DNA of 64,000 nt from Candidatus Neomicrothrix sp. UBA814 (GCA_002296525.1 DBIA01000021.1:447040-511039), one strand, 5' to 3'; shown: positions 45,224-54,856, counted from the stretch's first letter. Notes: generated by a model not told the origin, from the sequence alone. Program-made: numbers and translations.

Positions 45224-46261
45224 CTAGCGAGGTCTCAAATGCACAAAGAGCTGCTGCAGCAATAATCGTTCGTTTCCGTTCCGTCGCAAATCCTTGGAAA
45301 CTTCTATGACTGAACTTAAGGATTCTGAGCCAAGCGCGGGGTCGACTGAACCGTCGCTGATTCCTTCACGGATCGCCAAGCCCACTGCCGTCATTCCCAT
45401 GAGTAGTTCATCGGTTCGAAGTCTGCGCAGCTCACGTTTGTGACGCTCTTCCATTCCGCGGCGGCCCAAACCGCGCTCCCCCAGTTCTTCAGCTCGTTTG
45501 TTTAGATCGTCACGTTCGCGTTCATGACGCTCCTGAAGAGGGCCAGCAGCACTCTCAATCATGGCCAAAAGCTTGTCGACTGCAGCAGCTGCTCTACTTC
45601 CTGTCCCATCAAGGTCTCTTGGAAGGCAACTCCACGCATTCCATCGATCTAACGCTGTCTGGTCTGCAGCCAGGAGCATCGCTCTATCGACAGAACCATT
45701 TGCTGCCGTGGCTACTACAGAAGAATGTTCGTGGTCTAGTCCCGAGGAGATCAATAATTTCAGCAGTTCTTGACGGTTAATCGGGTTGAATTCAATTGTT
45801 GTACAGCGAGATGAGATAGTCGCCAGCTCCGGAGGAACCTGTTGAGCGGTGAGAATAAAGTGAGTTGAGTCGGGGGGTTCTTCCAACACTTTGAGAATCA
45901 TTGGAGCTGACCCCTGGGCAAGGTCAATATCTTCGACGAAAATCACTTTGCAGTTACCTTCGTAAGGGCTCGTGACGGACACCCGCACTATTTCTCTGGC
46001 CTCTTCGGTAGTTAACGCCGGGCCGGAACGTTCAAACAAGATGAAGTCAGGGTGCTCTTCTGCGAGTGCAAGTCTTCGGTCACGCTCGGGGTCTTCACTG
46101 TCTCGAGCGAGTAGCTCAGCTGCCAGGCCTGTGGCAGCTGTTCGTAGCCCGCAACCATTTGGGCCAACAAGCAGATACGCCGGTAGGGGCGCAGTTATTG
46201 CAGTCCGCAACGCCGCCACAGCTGTCTCCTGGCCAATCATGCTGTCGAAACTGTCTGTCAT
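45224..46261 (-). CDS. holB: DNA polymerase III subunit delta'
   Basis: A 345-residue clamp-loader subunit. It begins SMIGQETAVAALRTAI, and the P-loop position reads GPNGCGLRT, without the Lys-Ser/Thr of a functional P-loop; delta' needs no ATP. The sensor-like SRCTTIEF is intact. The C-terminal ERHERERDDLNKRAEELGER segment is a basic coiled coil typical of actinobacterial members. The ATG overlaps tmk by 4 bases, and the order topA-MFS-tmk-holB is common in actinobacteria. Confidence 0.9.
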   Translation of the reverse strand: MTDSFDSMIGQETAVAALRTAITAPLPAYLLVGPNGCGLRTAATGLAAELLARDSEDPERDRRLALAEEHPDFILFERSGPALTTEEAREIVRVSVTSPYEGNCKVIFVEDIDLAQGSAPMILKVLEEPPDSTHFILTAQQVPPELATISSRCTTIEFNPINRQELLKLLISSGLDHEHSSVVATAANGSVDRAMLLAADQTALDRWNAWSCLPRDLDGTGSRAAAAVDKLLAMIESAAGPLQERHERERDDLNKRAEELGERGLGRRGMEERHKRELRRLRTDELLMGMTAVGLAIREGISDGSVDPALGSESLSSVIEVSKDLRRNGNERLLLQQLFVHLRPR

Positions 46262-46854
46262 ACGGCGTCAACAGCCTCAGTGACTCGTTGAGCGACTTCC
46301 TCTATTGACCCGTCGCCGTCAACTATCAACCAACGGGCGGGGTCCGAATTTGCCAGAGTCCGAAATCCTTCTATGACTCGTTGCGCGAATTCTGCGTCTT
46401 GGCTTTCGATTCGGTCGCGGTTCTCACCCAAACGGCTGTCTGCCATTTCAACCGAAACAGTTATAAGGACAACAATGTCGGGCAGCAAACCTCCACTACT
46501 CCACTCCACGAGGCGCAAGAGTTCATCAAGCGATTGCCCTCGCCCGTAGCCTTGGTAGGCGAGAGTTGAGCCATACGATCTGTCGGTAATTACGTCGCGG
46601 CCATTGGCTAGTGCGGGCTCGACCACTTCCGCAAGATGTTGCGCTCTATCAGCAGCGAACAGAAGGGCTTCCGCTCGCTCAGTGGGTTCTGGCCCATCAC
46701 CTAACAAAAGATCTCTGATGGACAGGCCCAGGTCGGTACCTCCCGGTTCACGCGTCAACACCGCATTTAGTTGTTGGGCCAAAATTCGCGCTTGCGTCGA
46801 TTTACCACTCGCTTCCCAACCTTCGAAAGCTATGTATCTTCCTCGTTGGCTCAT
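46258..46854 (-). CDS. tmk: Thymidylate kinase
   Basis: A 198-residue enzyme phosphorylating dTMP. The P-loop FEGWEASGKSTQ is near residue 9-20, TREPGGTDLGLSIRDLLL follows, and DRSYGSTLAYQG is the substrate-binding DRS segment. The ATG at 46854 overlaps the MFS stop (ATGA); an open frame of 38 more residues upstream lies inside the MFS gene and is not used. The usual Gly-Glu-Gly of the P-loop is replaced by Trp-Glu-Ala, a mild variation. Confidence 0.92.
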   Translation of the reverse strand: MSQRGRYIAFEGWEASGKSTQARILAQQLNAVLTREPGGTDLGLSIRDLLLGDGPEPTERAEALLFAADRAQHLAEVVEPALANGRDVITDRSYGSTLAYQGYGRGQSLDELLRLVEWSSGGLLPDIVVLITVSVEMADSRLGENRDRIESQDAEFAQRVIEGFRTLANSDPARWLIVDGDGSIEEVAQRVTEAVDAV

Positions 46855-48215
46855 TGGGGATTCTTCTTCAGTGAGCGCAACGAAATCCATGCGAGAACCG
46901 ATGCCAGAAGCATAAAGCTGCTCGCCAACCATAAGGCGCCTCGAACCCCAGGAAGTGCCATAGCCCACGATCCAAATCGCAGCTCGTTATCGAACAGCAC
47001 ACCGAATAGCCAATTAAATCCGTCAGATAGAAATCCTCCAACGGTGATTGAGAGCAGCAAGCAGAAGCGAACCAACGTGTACAAGGCGCTAAAAACTCTG
47101 CCTCGCAGTTGTTCTTCAACATGTTCGTGAAGAAGGGTGAAGCCCAACACATAGACGGAACCAGCACAGATACCCATCAGGAAAACTCCCGAAAGGTTCC
47201 AATAGGTGTTGGAGGTCGAGACGGCAAAAAGTAAGCAACTGCCTGCTCCAAAGACAGCTGCAATGAAAGCGCTCTCTTTATCTAGACGGCGCTGCAACGC
47301 CGACAACACAGAGACTCCAGCTGCAACACCTATACCGAGCGTTACCAAAATGGTGCCAAACCCCGCGTTGCCCGCGCCGAGCACCACATCGTTAAACACC
47401 GCTCCCAAGGGAATCAGCATGCCCCCACCGATCATCCCAGTGGCGAGACCTGTAAGCACTGCGCGTACCTGAGGGCTAATCGCTATGAAAGTCCATCCTT
47501 CTCTCAGCTCGCGGACACCTTCAGCCAGATCGATCGATCTTGCCTTCTTTTCTTCTTTTCGACGCGGAACGAGTGGGAGTGTTGCAATCAGACATGCCGC
47601 GATCAGGAAAGTTACCGAATCAAGAACTAGCGCCCATTCGACTTGACCGATAGCGCTTCCCCCCAACCATTCAGCGAGTTTCGCCAGTCCAATAAAAGCG
47701 CCTGCCGCTAGCGGGAAGGTTCCGTATGCCGCCACTAGCGAAAGTGAATTAGCTGCTGTTAGCTGCTCTTTAGGTACCAGGTTGGGAACGATGGCTTCTT
47801 TGGCGGGGCCCCATAGGGAGGTTGCTAATTCAAGCAACAACGAGACAAGTACCAGCGCCCATACGCGCTCAATGAATGGGATAGTAAGCAAGACCAAGGC
47901 TCGAAGTACGTCACAGCTAATCAAAAGCCGTTTTCGGTTAACTCTGTCGACTATGACACCTCCGACAGAGGCCAAAAAGAATCCTGGCAGCACTCTGGCG
48001 ATCATGACGAGCGCTATCGCAGATCCGGGTTGGTCACCGCCGATGCGGCGCGCGATCTCAATGATGGCGAGGAATCCAATCCAGTCGCCAAATGCGCTGA
48101 CAATCTGAGCAATCCAAAGGCGCAGGAAGGCTGAACTCCCGAAAACCGGGTGCGACCTAGTAAGCCGCTCGTTGGATTCTTGTTCCCGGTCTACCTCCGG
48201 TTCGTCCATATCCAC
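46851..48215 (-). CDS. MFS transporter (MFS_3 type)
   Basis: A 454-residue protein with about 12 membrane helices. Residues 25-60 (FLRLWIAQIVSAFGDWIGFLAI) and DRVNRKRLLISCDVLRALVLL with the MFS motif between helices 2 and 3 match transporters of the enterobactin-exporter type. The substrate is unknown. An acidic, charged N-terminal tail of about 22 residues precedes the first helix. It lies between topA and tmk, an arrangement common in actinobacteria that does not by itself suggest a function. Confidence 0.88.
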   Translation of the reverse strand: MDMDEPEVDREQESNERLTRSHPVFGSSAFLRLWIAQIVSAFGDWIGFLAIIEIARRIGGDQPGSAIALVMIARVLPGFFLASVGGVIVDRVNRKRLLISCDVLRALVLLTIPFIERVWALVLVSLLLELATSLWGPAKEAIVPNLVPKEQLTAANSLSLVAAYGTFPLAAGAFIGLAKLAEWLGGSAIGQVEWALVLDSVTFLIAACLIATLPLVPRRKEEKKARSIDLAEGVRELREGWTFIAISPQVRAVLTGLATGMIGGGMLIPLGAVFNDVVLGAGNAGFGTILVTLGIGVAAGVSVLSALQRRLDKESAFIAAVFGAGSCLLFAVSTSNTYWNLSGVFLMGICAGSVYVLGFTLLHEHVEEQLRGRVFSALYTLVRFCLLLSITVGGFLSDGFNWLFGVLFDNELRFGSWAMALPGVRGALWLASSFMLLASVLAWISLRSLKKNPQ

Positions 48216-48328
48216 GGCTCAGGCTCTTCAGGCTTTCCTACGGTCAAAAGTCTATTGCAACTTAATTTTCTGCTTGTGGCTTAAAGAATATTCACAAATA
48301 CCGCTATCTGAGAGAACGGTGGGAAAGC

Positions 48329-51300
48329 TCAAGCTCGTTTTTCAGCCAAAAGTTCTACCGCTCTTTGCTCGGTGAGCGCTTCAACTGAGTCCCAGCTCTT
48401 GAGCGACGCGTTTGTCTTGCCGTCGGTGACATAGGGTCCAAATTTTCCGTCTTTCAGCAAGATGGGCTGACCGCTGTTTGGATCTTTACCGAGCTCTTTG
48501 AGCGGTGGTTTCGCTGCTCTCCTGCCGAATTTCTTAGGTACTGCGAGCAGTTGCAGGCATTCTTCAAGAGTGATGGTCAACAACTGTTCTTCGTTTTGAA
48601 TATTGCGGCTCTCGCCGTCTTTCAACAAATAGGGGCCGTACGGACCGTTTTGAACAGTTATTTCAACCCCGTCAGCGGGATCGGTTCCAACGGTGCGTGG
48701 CAAACTCAAGAGTTCGAGAGCTTCCTCGAGGGTGATACGTTCCAGCGTCATAGTTTGAAAGAGTGACGCTGTTTTCGGTTTCGGTTGATTCTTGAGTTCA
48801 TCGATTCGACCTAGTTCGTCGACGAGTTCGACAACGTTGTCAAACACTCGAGAGGTTTCGATGAGAGAGTTGATGTTGGTGAGACGATCTTCGTTGTCTC
48901 CGCGATGTAAGTCCTTTAGGTACCCGGACTTCTCTAGGCATGACTGCAAAGCTGTAGGAGCGTCTATTTCACGCAGTTCAACTAACGATTTTCTCAGCTT
49001 GAGAAATGATCGAATGGCCTTTTGCGCGGCGGGCGAAGAACCGGCTTCTTTCGCCCTTTCGAAGGCCTCTATGAGGCTGATGTTGTGGGTGTCGCCGAAC
49101 TCAACAAGTCGTTTGATGGCAGCATCACCGATTCCGCGTTTGGGGTTCTTGATCGCCTGTCGTACCGAGTCGTTGTCGGGGTAATCGGTCATGCACCGCA
49201 TGTAGGCAAGCGCTACTTTGAGTTCTTTCTTGTGAAGCGGGAGACCAAGAAGTTGCCCTCCGGGTGTCGAGGCGGCTGGCATTTTGGGAGGTCGGCCTAG
49301 AGAAACGTAGGGGCCAAAGGTTCCGGGACGTGCAATGACTTCTATGCCGGTAGCTGGGTCGACGCCTAACACGCGTTCTTCGGGCGTTTCTAAAAGTTGG
49401 ATTGCTAGGTCGAGAGTGATCTCATCAGGGGTGATGCCGGCGGGTAATGATCGATATTCGTCGCCTCGTTGCACGTATGGAAAGTTTTTACCAACTTTGG
49501 CCACAACGACCTGACCGTCGCTATCTACACCAATCGGGATCGTATTGATTTCGACTGGATCGATATCGGCGAGACGTTCATCGGATACGAGATCACGCAG
49601 ACCCGGTAGGGGCTTCCCCGTAGCGTCGACGCTTCCGAAATAGAAATCATCTAGCCATGGGTTGGGTTCGATTTCGCCTACCGATATCTGATCGAGGTCG
49701 TCTTCCATGCTCGCGGTAAGTGCGTAATCCACTAGGTGTGGGAAGTGGTTTTCCATGAGGCCGACTGTGGCAAATGCAGTGAGCGCGGGGACCAACGCTT
49801 GGCCTTTCTTCCAGACATAGCCTCGACTTTGGATGGTGCCAAGAATGCTCGCGTAGGTACTCGGCCGTCCCACCCCTAGCTCTTCTAGTTGGCGAACTAG
49901 GGTCGCCTCGGTGTATCGAGCCGGCGGTTTCGTTTGATGATCTTTACTTTCGAGGGAGGTGGCAAGCACTGCGTCGCCCTCAGAGAGATTAGGAAGTTCT
50001 CGTTCTTCGTCGTCTGATTCATCTGACTGTCGCCCATACAGAGACATAAATCCAGGCGAAGTGATGACAGTCCCACTGGTACCAAATTCATAGGTTTCCG
50101 AGCCGAATGGGGAAGCTGCTAAACGAATGGTGACCGTTTGACCTTCGGCATCATTCATCTGGCTAGCGATGGTGCGACTCCAGATCAGCTGATACAAGCG
50201 CGCTTGGTCACTATCTGTTGTATCTCCTTTGAAGCCAAGGTCGGATGGGTCTCTCCAAGCGTCTCCTGCGGGCCGGATAGCTTCGTGGGCTTCTTGGGCG
50301 TTCTTAACCTTTTTGTTATACACCCGAGCATCTGCAGGCAAATGGTCGTGCCCAAATCGCTCTCTGATCAATGTCCGAGCAGCGCTCAGGGCATCTGCCG
50401 ACAGGGTCGTACTGTCGGTGCGCATATATGTTATGTGGCCCTCTTCGTAAAGCTTTTGTGCGGCACCCATGGTTCGTGAAGCAGAGAAGCCTAAACGCCC
50501 GCTGGCTTCTTGCTGGAGAGTCGAGGTCATAAAGGGCGCTGCTGGTCGCCGTCGGTACGGTTTGGACTCAACGGATTGAACAGTGAACTCGACCCCGCTG
50601 AGTGCTGCTGCCAGTTCTTTACCTTGGTCAGTGTTTACGATCGTTCTGTCGGCCTGGCTGAGCTGACCTTGGGCGTCGAAGTCTCGACCTGTTGCGACAC
50701 GAACGCCATTAACAGCAGTCAGACCGGCTTTAAAGGTCACACCAGAAGACATTTCAGCTTCCAAGCTTGAGTATGACGCCGTCTGAAATTCGATTCGTTG
50801 ACGTTCTCGTTCAACAATCAGACGGTTGGCGACGCTCTGAACTCTGCCTGCGGACAGGCCTGGCTTAACTTTCTGCCACATTACGGGCGAAACTTTGTAA
50901 CCGTAGAGCCGGTCGAACTTACGTCGTGCTTCTTGCGCGTCGACGAGGCGGTGATCTAATTCTCGGGGGGACGCGACTGCATCTTGAATGGCTTTTTCGG
51001 TGATTTCGTGGAACACCATTCGGTACACGGGTACTTGGGGATTTAGTACTTCGAGGAGATGCCAGGCGATGGCTTCACCCTCTCGATCTTCATCCGTTGC
51101 CAGGTACAGCCCATCCGAACTCTTCAGTAGCTTCTTGAGTTTCGCTACTTGTTTCTTGGCCCTTTCAGTGACTACATAAAGCGCCTTGAAATCATTGTCG
51201 ACGTCTATACCCAGATTCGCCCACGACTCACCTTTATAAACCGCAGGTACCTCAGTTGCTTTGGCTGGTAGATCACGTATATGTCCCACCGAAGCCTCGA

Positions 51301-51379
51301 CTACATAGTCCGAACCCAGATAGCGCTCAATGGTTTTAGCCTTGGCGGGCGATTCGACGATTACTAACGATTTCGGCAC
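48329..51379 (-). CDS. topA: DNA topoisomerase I with a UvrD 2B-like insertion
   Basis: A 1016-residue type IA topoisomerase. The TOPRIM domain starts MPKSLVIVESPAKAKTIERY, with the metal-binding DEDREGEAIAWHL near 96-108. Catalytic Tyr318 is in HITYMRTDS. The C-terminal part carries Topo_C_Rpt-type repeats at about 655-695, 878-927 and 933-993 and has no zinc fingers. Between the first and second repeats, residues about 714-855 are unlike any topoisomerase segment I know and resemble the 2B subdomain of UvrD/PcrA/Rep. The frame is uninterrupted. The enzyme relaxes negative supercoils; the insertion is discussed as a finding. It is 85 bases after popT. Confidence 0.95.
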   Translation of the reverse strand: MPKSLVIVESPAKAKTIERYLGSDYVVEASVGHIRDLPAKATEVPAVYKGESWANLGIDVDNDFKALYVVTERAKKQVAKLKKLLKSSDGLYLATDEDREGEAIAWHLLEVLNPQVPVYRMVFHEITEKAIQDAVASPRELDHRLVDAQEARRKFDRLYGYKVSPVMWQKVKPGLSAGRVQSVANRLIVERERQRIEFQTASYSSLEAEMSSGVTFKAGLTAVNGVRVATGRDFDAQGQLSQADRTIVNTDQGKELAAALSGVEFTVQSVESKPYRRRPAAPFMTSTLQQEASGRLGFSASRTMGAAQKLYEEGHITYMRTDSTTLSADALSAARTLIRERFGHDHLPADARVYNKKVKNAQEAHEAIRPAGDAWRDPSDLGFKGDTTDSDQARLYQLIWSRTIASQMNDAEGQTVTIRLAASPFGSETYEFGTSGTVITSPGFMSLYGRQSDESDDEERELPNLSEGDAVLATSLESKDHQTKPPARYTEATLVRQLEELGVGRPSTYASILGTIQSRGYVWKKGQALVPALTAFATVGLMENHFPHLVDYALTASMEDDLDQISVGEIEPNPWLDDFYFGSVDATGKPLPGLRDLVSDERLADIDPVEINTIPIGVDSDGQVVVAKVGKNFPYVQRGDEYRSLPAGITPDEITLDLAIQLLETPEERVLGVDPATGIEVIARPGTFGPYVSLGRPPKMPAASTPGGQLLGLPLHKKELKVALAYMRCMTDYPDNDSVRQAIKNPKRGIGDAAIKRLVEFGDTHNISLIEAFERAKEAGSSPAAQKAIRSFLKLRKSLVELREIDAPTALQSCLEKSGYLKDLHRGDNEDRLTNINSLIETSRVFDNVVELVDELGRIDELKNQPKPKTASLFQTMTLERITLEEALELLSLPRTVGTDPADGVEITVQNGPYGPYLLKDGESRNIQNEEQLLTITLEECLQLLAVPKKFGRRAAKPPLKELGKDPNSGQPILLKDGKFGPYVTDGKTNASLKSWDSVEALTEQRAVELLAEKRA
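48815..49240 (-). other. UvrD/PcrA 2B-like domain inside TopA
   Basis: Encodes TopA residues about 714-855. HKKELKVALAYMRCM (716-730) corresponds to the RQEIKDALSYLRL start of 2B in UvrD. NPKRGIGDAAIKRL (745-758) corresponds to NTPTRGIGDRTLDV. A long helix pair with AAQKAIRSFLKLRKSLVELR and a late RLTNINSLIETSRVF (832-846), matching RIENLEELVTATRQF, complete the domain. No Walker A, Walker B or other helicase motifs occur in TopA, so only the accessory subdomain is present. The domain matching was done by eye from memory of UvrD. Confidence 0.75.
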
Positions 51380-51464
51380 AGCGGCAATTAATTCCCTAAT
51401 TCAAGCGGAGCTGTCAAATTCTTTGGTTGCCCGATAAAGCAACCTCACCCGCGGAAGGTACCGG

Positions 51465-52382
51465 TCATTTCGGCATTTCCAACGCATCATGACTATCAAA
51501 ATTTTCTTTGCGCGCCACCACAACAACGAGCACAACAACGACAACACCACCAAGTAAGGCTGCAATTGAGGCTCCGAGAAGTTCATCAACCGACGGTGTT
51601 CCAAGGCTGGTGTTTTCCAATCCACCCTGGTCTGAAGGCCATGGCCACAACACCCTCAACGAACCAACCATCAAGCCAAGGAGCACTGATACGACAAGAT
51701 CCCGATAGGCCGCCAGAAGCGTGTGAAGTACACGACTGAACAAAGCAAGACCAATGAGAGCTCCAATGGCGTACATGCCAAGCACCGAGCCGTCTCGCTG
51801 TTCTAAAGCAGTGATGACATGGTCATAGAGGCCCAACATCAGCAGCACGAATGAACCACTTATACCTGGCAAAATCATTGCGCATATTGCGATTGCACCA
51901 GCGCCCAAAGCAACAACGGCTGTGGGGTCATCAAGAGATCCCGAGCGAATGCCTAGCAGGGAGAAGGTCGCAATAGCGGCTAGTCCAAAGGTCAGGTACA
52001 GCAGTGGCGTCCACTTCCTTATTTCACGTCGTGTCACAAAAGCGGACACTGTAATAACACCAAAGAACGCTGATGAGACGATGACGGGTCGTTCATGAAT
52101 TTGTGTTCGAAGCCATGAGGCTAGGAGCAGCAACGCGGCGACTATGCCCAGTAGAAGACTTGCGAGGAACGACCATTCGACGGATCGGAGTTGTTGCTTA
52201 CATCTTTCAAAGTCGCCGCGTATCAAACTGCCGATCGAGCTCGAGACAGTGCTGACTTGTGTAATCAGCCGGTCATATATCCCTAACAGGAGCGCCACAG
52301 TTCCACCCGAAACACCGGGGATAATGTCAGCGACACCCATACAAAAACCTCGCACTATTTGGATCAGGGGGCTTCGTCGCAC
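51465..52382 (-). CDS. popT: DUF368 polyprenyl-phosphate transporter (PopT)
   Basis: A 305-residue protein with about eight to ten membrane helices and two inverted half-repeats: MGVADIIPGVSGGTVALLLGIYDRLI (15-40) and MILPGISGSFVLLMLGLYDHVI (about 168-190). DUF368 proteins recycle undecaprenyl phosphate across the membrane for cell-wall synthesis; this role was reported in 2022 alongside DedA proteins. The GtrA and glycosyltransferase genes at 9.7-13.8 kb use related carriers, which is only a thematic link. It lies upstream of topA on the same strand. An SDR fragment precedes it. Confidence 0.85.
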   Translation of the reverse strand: MRRSPLIQIVRGFCMGVADIIPGVSGGTVALLLGIYDRLITQVSTVSSSIGSLIRGDFERCKQQLRSVEWSFLASLLLGIVAALLLLASWLRTQIHERPVIVSSAFFGVITVSAFVTRREIRKWTPLLYLTFGLAAIATFSLLGIRSGSLDDPTAVVALGAGAIAICAMILPGISGSFVLLMLGLYDHVITALEQRDGSVLGMYAIGALIGLALFSRVLHTLLAAYRDLVVSVLLGLMVGSLRVLWPWPSDQGGLENTSLGTPSVDELLGASIAALLGGVVVVVLVVVVARKENFDSHDALEMPK

Positions 52383-52479
52383 ATCTTGGACCGTACCGCG
52401 AGATCACCGTGCCGCACTTGGCAGCACGCCGCATTGTTATTCGATTTCTGATCGGCGCAGTTTCACGATCCACGCGTTC

Positions 52480-52684
52480 TATGTAGCCGTCAAACCTTCC
52501 AGAGCCTTTTAAGTCAGCGGAGAAGGATGAACCATTGAGCCAGTGCGTCAGTTGTTCTATTTGGTCCGTTGATCGGGCTGCCAGGACTACGTAAGCCCAG
52601 TGGTCGACAAAACATCGAGCTATAGCAGCACCGATTCCTTTGCTTAGCCCCAGTTATCAGAACGCCAGCATTTTGAATTTTCAT
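52480..52684 (-). pseudogene. Decayed short-chain dehydrogenase/reductase N-terminal fragment
   Basis: From the ATG at 52684 the frame gives MKIQNAGVLITGA, an SDR first strand. At 52642-52648 the sequence GCTAAGC seems to have one extra A; in the next frame the text continues KGIGAAIARCFVDHWAYVVL then AARSTDQIEQLTHWL. Together they read as VLITGASKGIGAAIA, the SDR cofactor motif. The NAG, YxxxK and later parts are absent, so this is a truncated remnant whichever way the frameshift is read. The 380-base gap 52383-52762 holds only this remnant and the hairpin at 52721-52755. Confidence 0.75.
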
Positions 52685-52720
52685 TCCCAAAAGCTGGGCG
52701 AAGGTCGGGGGCTCCACGGA

Positions 52721-52755
52721 CAACAATCTGGGACTCAGAGAGTCCCAGATTGTTG
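52721..52755 (-). terminator. Perfect 15-bp hairpin after hppA
   Basis: CAACAATCTGGGACT (52721-52735), CAGAG loop, AGTCCCAGATTGTTG (52741-52755). It begins seven bases after the hppA stop. No T-tract follows on the minus strand, so it may be an RNA-stability or a Rho-assisted terminator element. Confidence 0.6.
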
Positions 52756-52762
52756 AGATGGA

Positions 52763-54856
52763 TTAGATGAAAGCCGGGACGAATACCAGCGAAACGATGG
52801 TCATCACTTTGATGAGGATGTTCATCGCAGGACCGGAGGTGTCTTTGAACGGGTCGCCGATGGTGTCACCTACCACTGCGGCAGAGTGAGCATCGGTACC
52901 TTTACCTCCGTGGGCGCCGGCTTCGATGTATTTCTTTGCGTTATCCCAAGCACCGCCTGAGTTCGCCATGTATATGGCGATGAGGAAGCCTGTGACTACG
53001 GCTCCTGCAAGAAAGCCACCGAGGGCATTGACGTCGATAAACCCGATTACGAGTGGTAAGAGGATCGCCAAGCCACCCGGTAGCAGCATTTCGCGCAGTG
53101 CTGCTTGGGTAGAAATGTCGACGCATCGTCTGCTGTCTGGCTTAACCCCTGCTTGTCCTTCGCGTAGACCAGGGATTTCCGCAAATTGCCGTCGAACTTC
53201 GACGATCATCGCTTGCGCGGCTCTACCTACCGACGACATCGTCATTGCGGCAAAAATAAACGGGGTCATCGCTCCGAGGAACAGTCCGATAGTTACTGCT
53301 GTGTCGTTGATGTCAAGGTTGACTTGAGATCCGGCGGTCAAGCTAAACGATTTAAACAACGCAAGAGCAGTCACGGCAGCCGAACCAACCGCGAATCCTT
53401 TCGCAACGGCTGCGGTGGTGTTGCCGAGCGCATCGAGGCTGTCAGTGACCTCTCGTACTTCGGGCGGTAACTCAGCCATTTCTGCTATGCCTCCGGCGTT
53501 ATCGGCAATTGGGCCGTAAGCGTCTACTGCCACGATTACGCCTGTCACTGCAAGCATTCCGATAGCCGCTAGAGATACGCCGTAAAGCCCTATGACGTCT
53601 CCTGCGTTGCCAAACGCAGCACCGCCTAACCAGTAAGACAGGCCGATCATTGCTACGACAAGCGCTACTGATGGGAGCGTTGAAAGCTTCCCTTGAGCGA
53701 TTCCTTCAATCGTTACTGTCGCCGCTCCTGTTTCTGACTGGGCAGCGATACCTTTTACCGGTTTGTAGTGTTCGGAGGTGAAGTACTCAGATACGAATCC
53801 AATTGCCCAACCGCCTAGCAATCCGATGATGATTGTTAATGACAGGTAGATGGGGGTTGTGACAATGTCGGTTCCACCAAAGAGCCATTGAGTTCCCACA
53901 ATCGTAAAAATGATGGTTAGTCCCATAGCTATGTACTGGCCGGTATGTAGCTGTGTTGAGAGACTTTGGCCTTCTTTACCTCTTGTAAGTAGCGCTCCAA
54001 CGATCGACGCGATCATGCCTAAGGCCCCGATGAGAATCGGGTACATCAACAAGGATTCGTAGTCACCAAATACTTGCAGTTCGTCTCCCTGGATGAACAC
54101 ACCTGAGAGCAAAAGGGAGACTAGGACTATAGGAGCTACCACCGAGCCGGCATATGACTCAAAGAGGTCTGCGCCCATGCCTGCAACGTCACCTACGTTG
54201 TCACCGACTGCGTCGGCGATAGTCGCTGGGTTACGGGGATCATCTTCGGGTATTCCTGCTTCCACTTTGCCAACAAGGTCACCGCCGACGTCTGCGGCCT
54301 TGGTGTATATGCCGCCACCGATACGAGCGAACAGAGCAATAGAACTTGCTCCTAATCCAAATGCGGCGACTACTTGGAATGCGCTGTCGACTCCGAGCCA
54401 GGTAACCCATAGGAGGTAGTTGAAAGAGATGCCCAGTAGTGCAAGGCCCGCAACACTGAATCCCATCACTGCGCCGCCCTTGAAGGCCAATGGCAGTGCT
54501 TTAGCAGCCCCTTCTCTGGCAGCATTAGCGGTTCGAGTGTTGGCGGCTGTCGCAATTCGCATGCCGATAAACCCGGCAATCGATGAAAGAACAGCTCCCA
54601 TCAAGTAGGCAAACGAAGCCGATGGCCTTCCGTCAATGGGTAGCACCAACAGAAGTACGAACATGACTGCCACAAAGGCTGAAACCCATTGATATTCACG
54701 CCGAAGGAAAGCCATAGCTCCTTCGCGAATGGCTTGGCCGATCTCTTTCATAAGATCGGTGCCTTCGTCCGCCTTCAAGACGGTCTGTGCGAAATAGTAA
54801 GCAAGCAAAAGCGCTAATGCTGATGCGATTAGCGCGAAATACGGAACCGCTGTCAC
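52763..54856 (-). CDS. hppA: K+-dependent membrane pyrophosphatase
   Basis: A 697-residue integral protein with about 16 helices that couples pyrophosphate hydrolysis to H+ or Na+ export. The substrate/metal signature DVGGDLVGKVEAGIPEDD then DPRNPATIADAVGDNVGD lies near 189-223. The K+-dependence segment is GNTTAAVAKGFA (478-489), with Ala at 482 and 485 where K+-independent enzymes have Lys and Thr, so this one should need K+. Such enzymes pump H+, Na+ or both; sequence alone does not decide. The GTG at 54856 follows AGAGGAC. The HAD and nhaA genes lie upstream on the same strand. Confidence 0.93.
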   Translation of the reverse strand: MTAVPYFALIASALALLLAYYFAQTVLKADEGTDLMKEIGQAIREGAMAFLRREYQWVSAFVAVMFVLLLVLPIDGRPSASFAYLMGAVLSSIAGFIGMRIATAANTRTANAAREGAAKALPLAFKGGAVMGFSVAGLALLGISFNYLLWVTWLGVDSAFQVVAAFGLGASSIALFARIGGGIYTKAADVGGDLVGKVEAGIPEDDPRNPATIADAVGDNVGDVAGMGADLFESYAGSVVAPIVLVSLLLSGVFIQGDELQVFGDYESLLMYPILIGALGMIASIVGALLTRGKEGQSLSTQLHTGQYIAMGLTIIFTIVGTQWLFGGTDIVTTPIYLSLTIIIGLLGGWAIGFVSEYFTSEHYKPVKGIAAQSETGAATVTIEGIAQGKLSTLPSVALVVAMIGLSYWLGGAAFGNAGDVIGLYGVSLAAIGMLAVTGVIVAVDAYGPIADNAGGIAEMAELPPEVREVTDSLDALGNTTAAVAKGFAVGSAAVTALALFKSFSLTAGSQVNLDINDTAVTIGLFLGAMTPFIFAAMTMSSVGRAAQAMIVEVRRQFAEIPGLREGQAGVKPDSRRCVDISTQAALREMLLPGGLAILLPLVIGFIDVNALGGFLAGAVVTGFLIAIYMANSGGAWDNAKKYIEAGAHGGKGTDAHSAAVVGDTIGDPFKDTSGPAMNILIKVMTIVSLVFVPAFI

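Noticed and set aside
45224..46261. Degenerate P-loop of HolB as a lost function
   Set aside because: Delta' subunits normally lack a functional P-loop, so this is expected.
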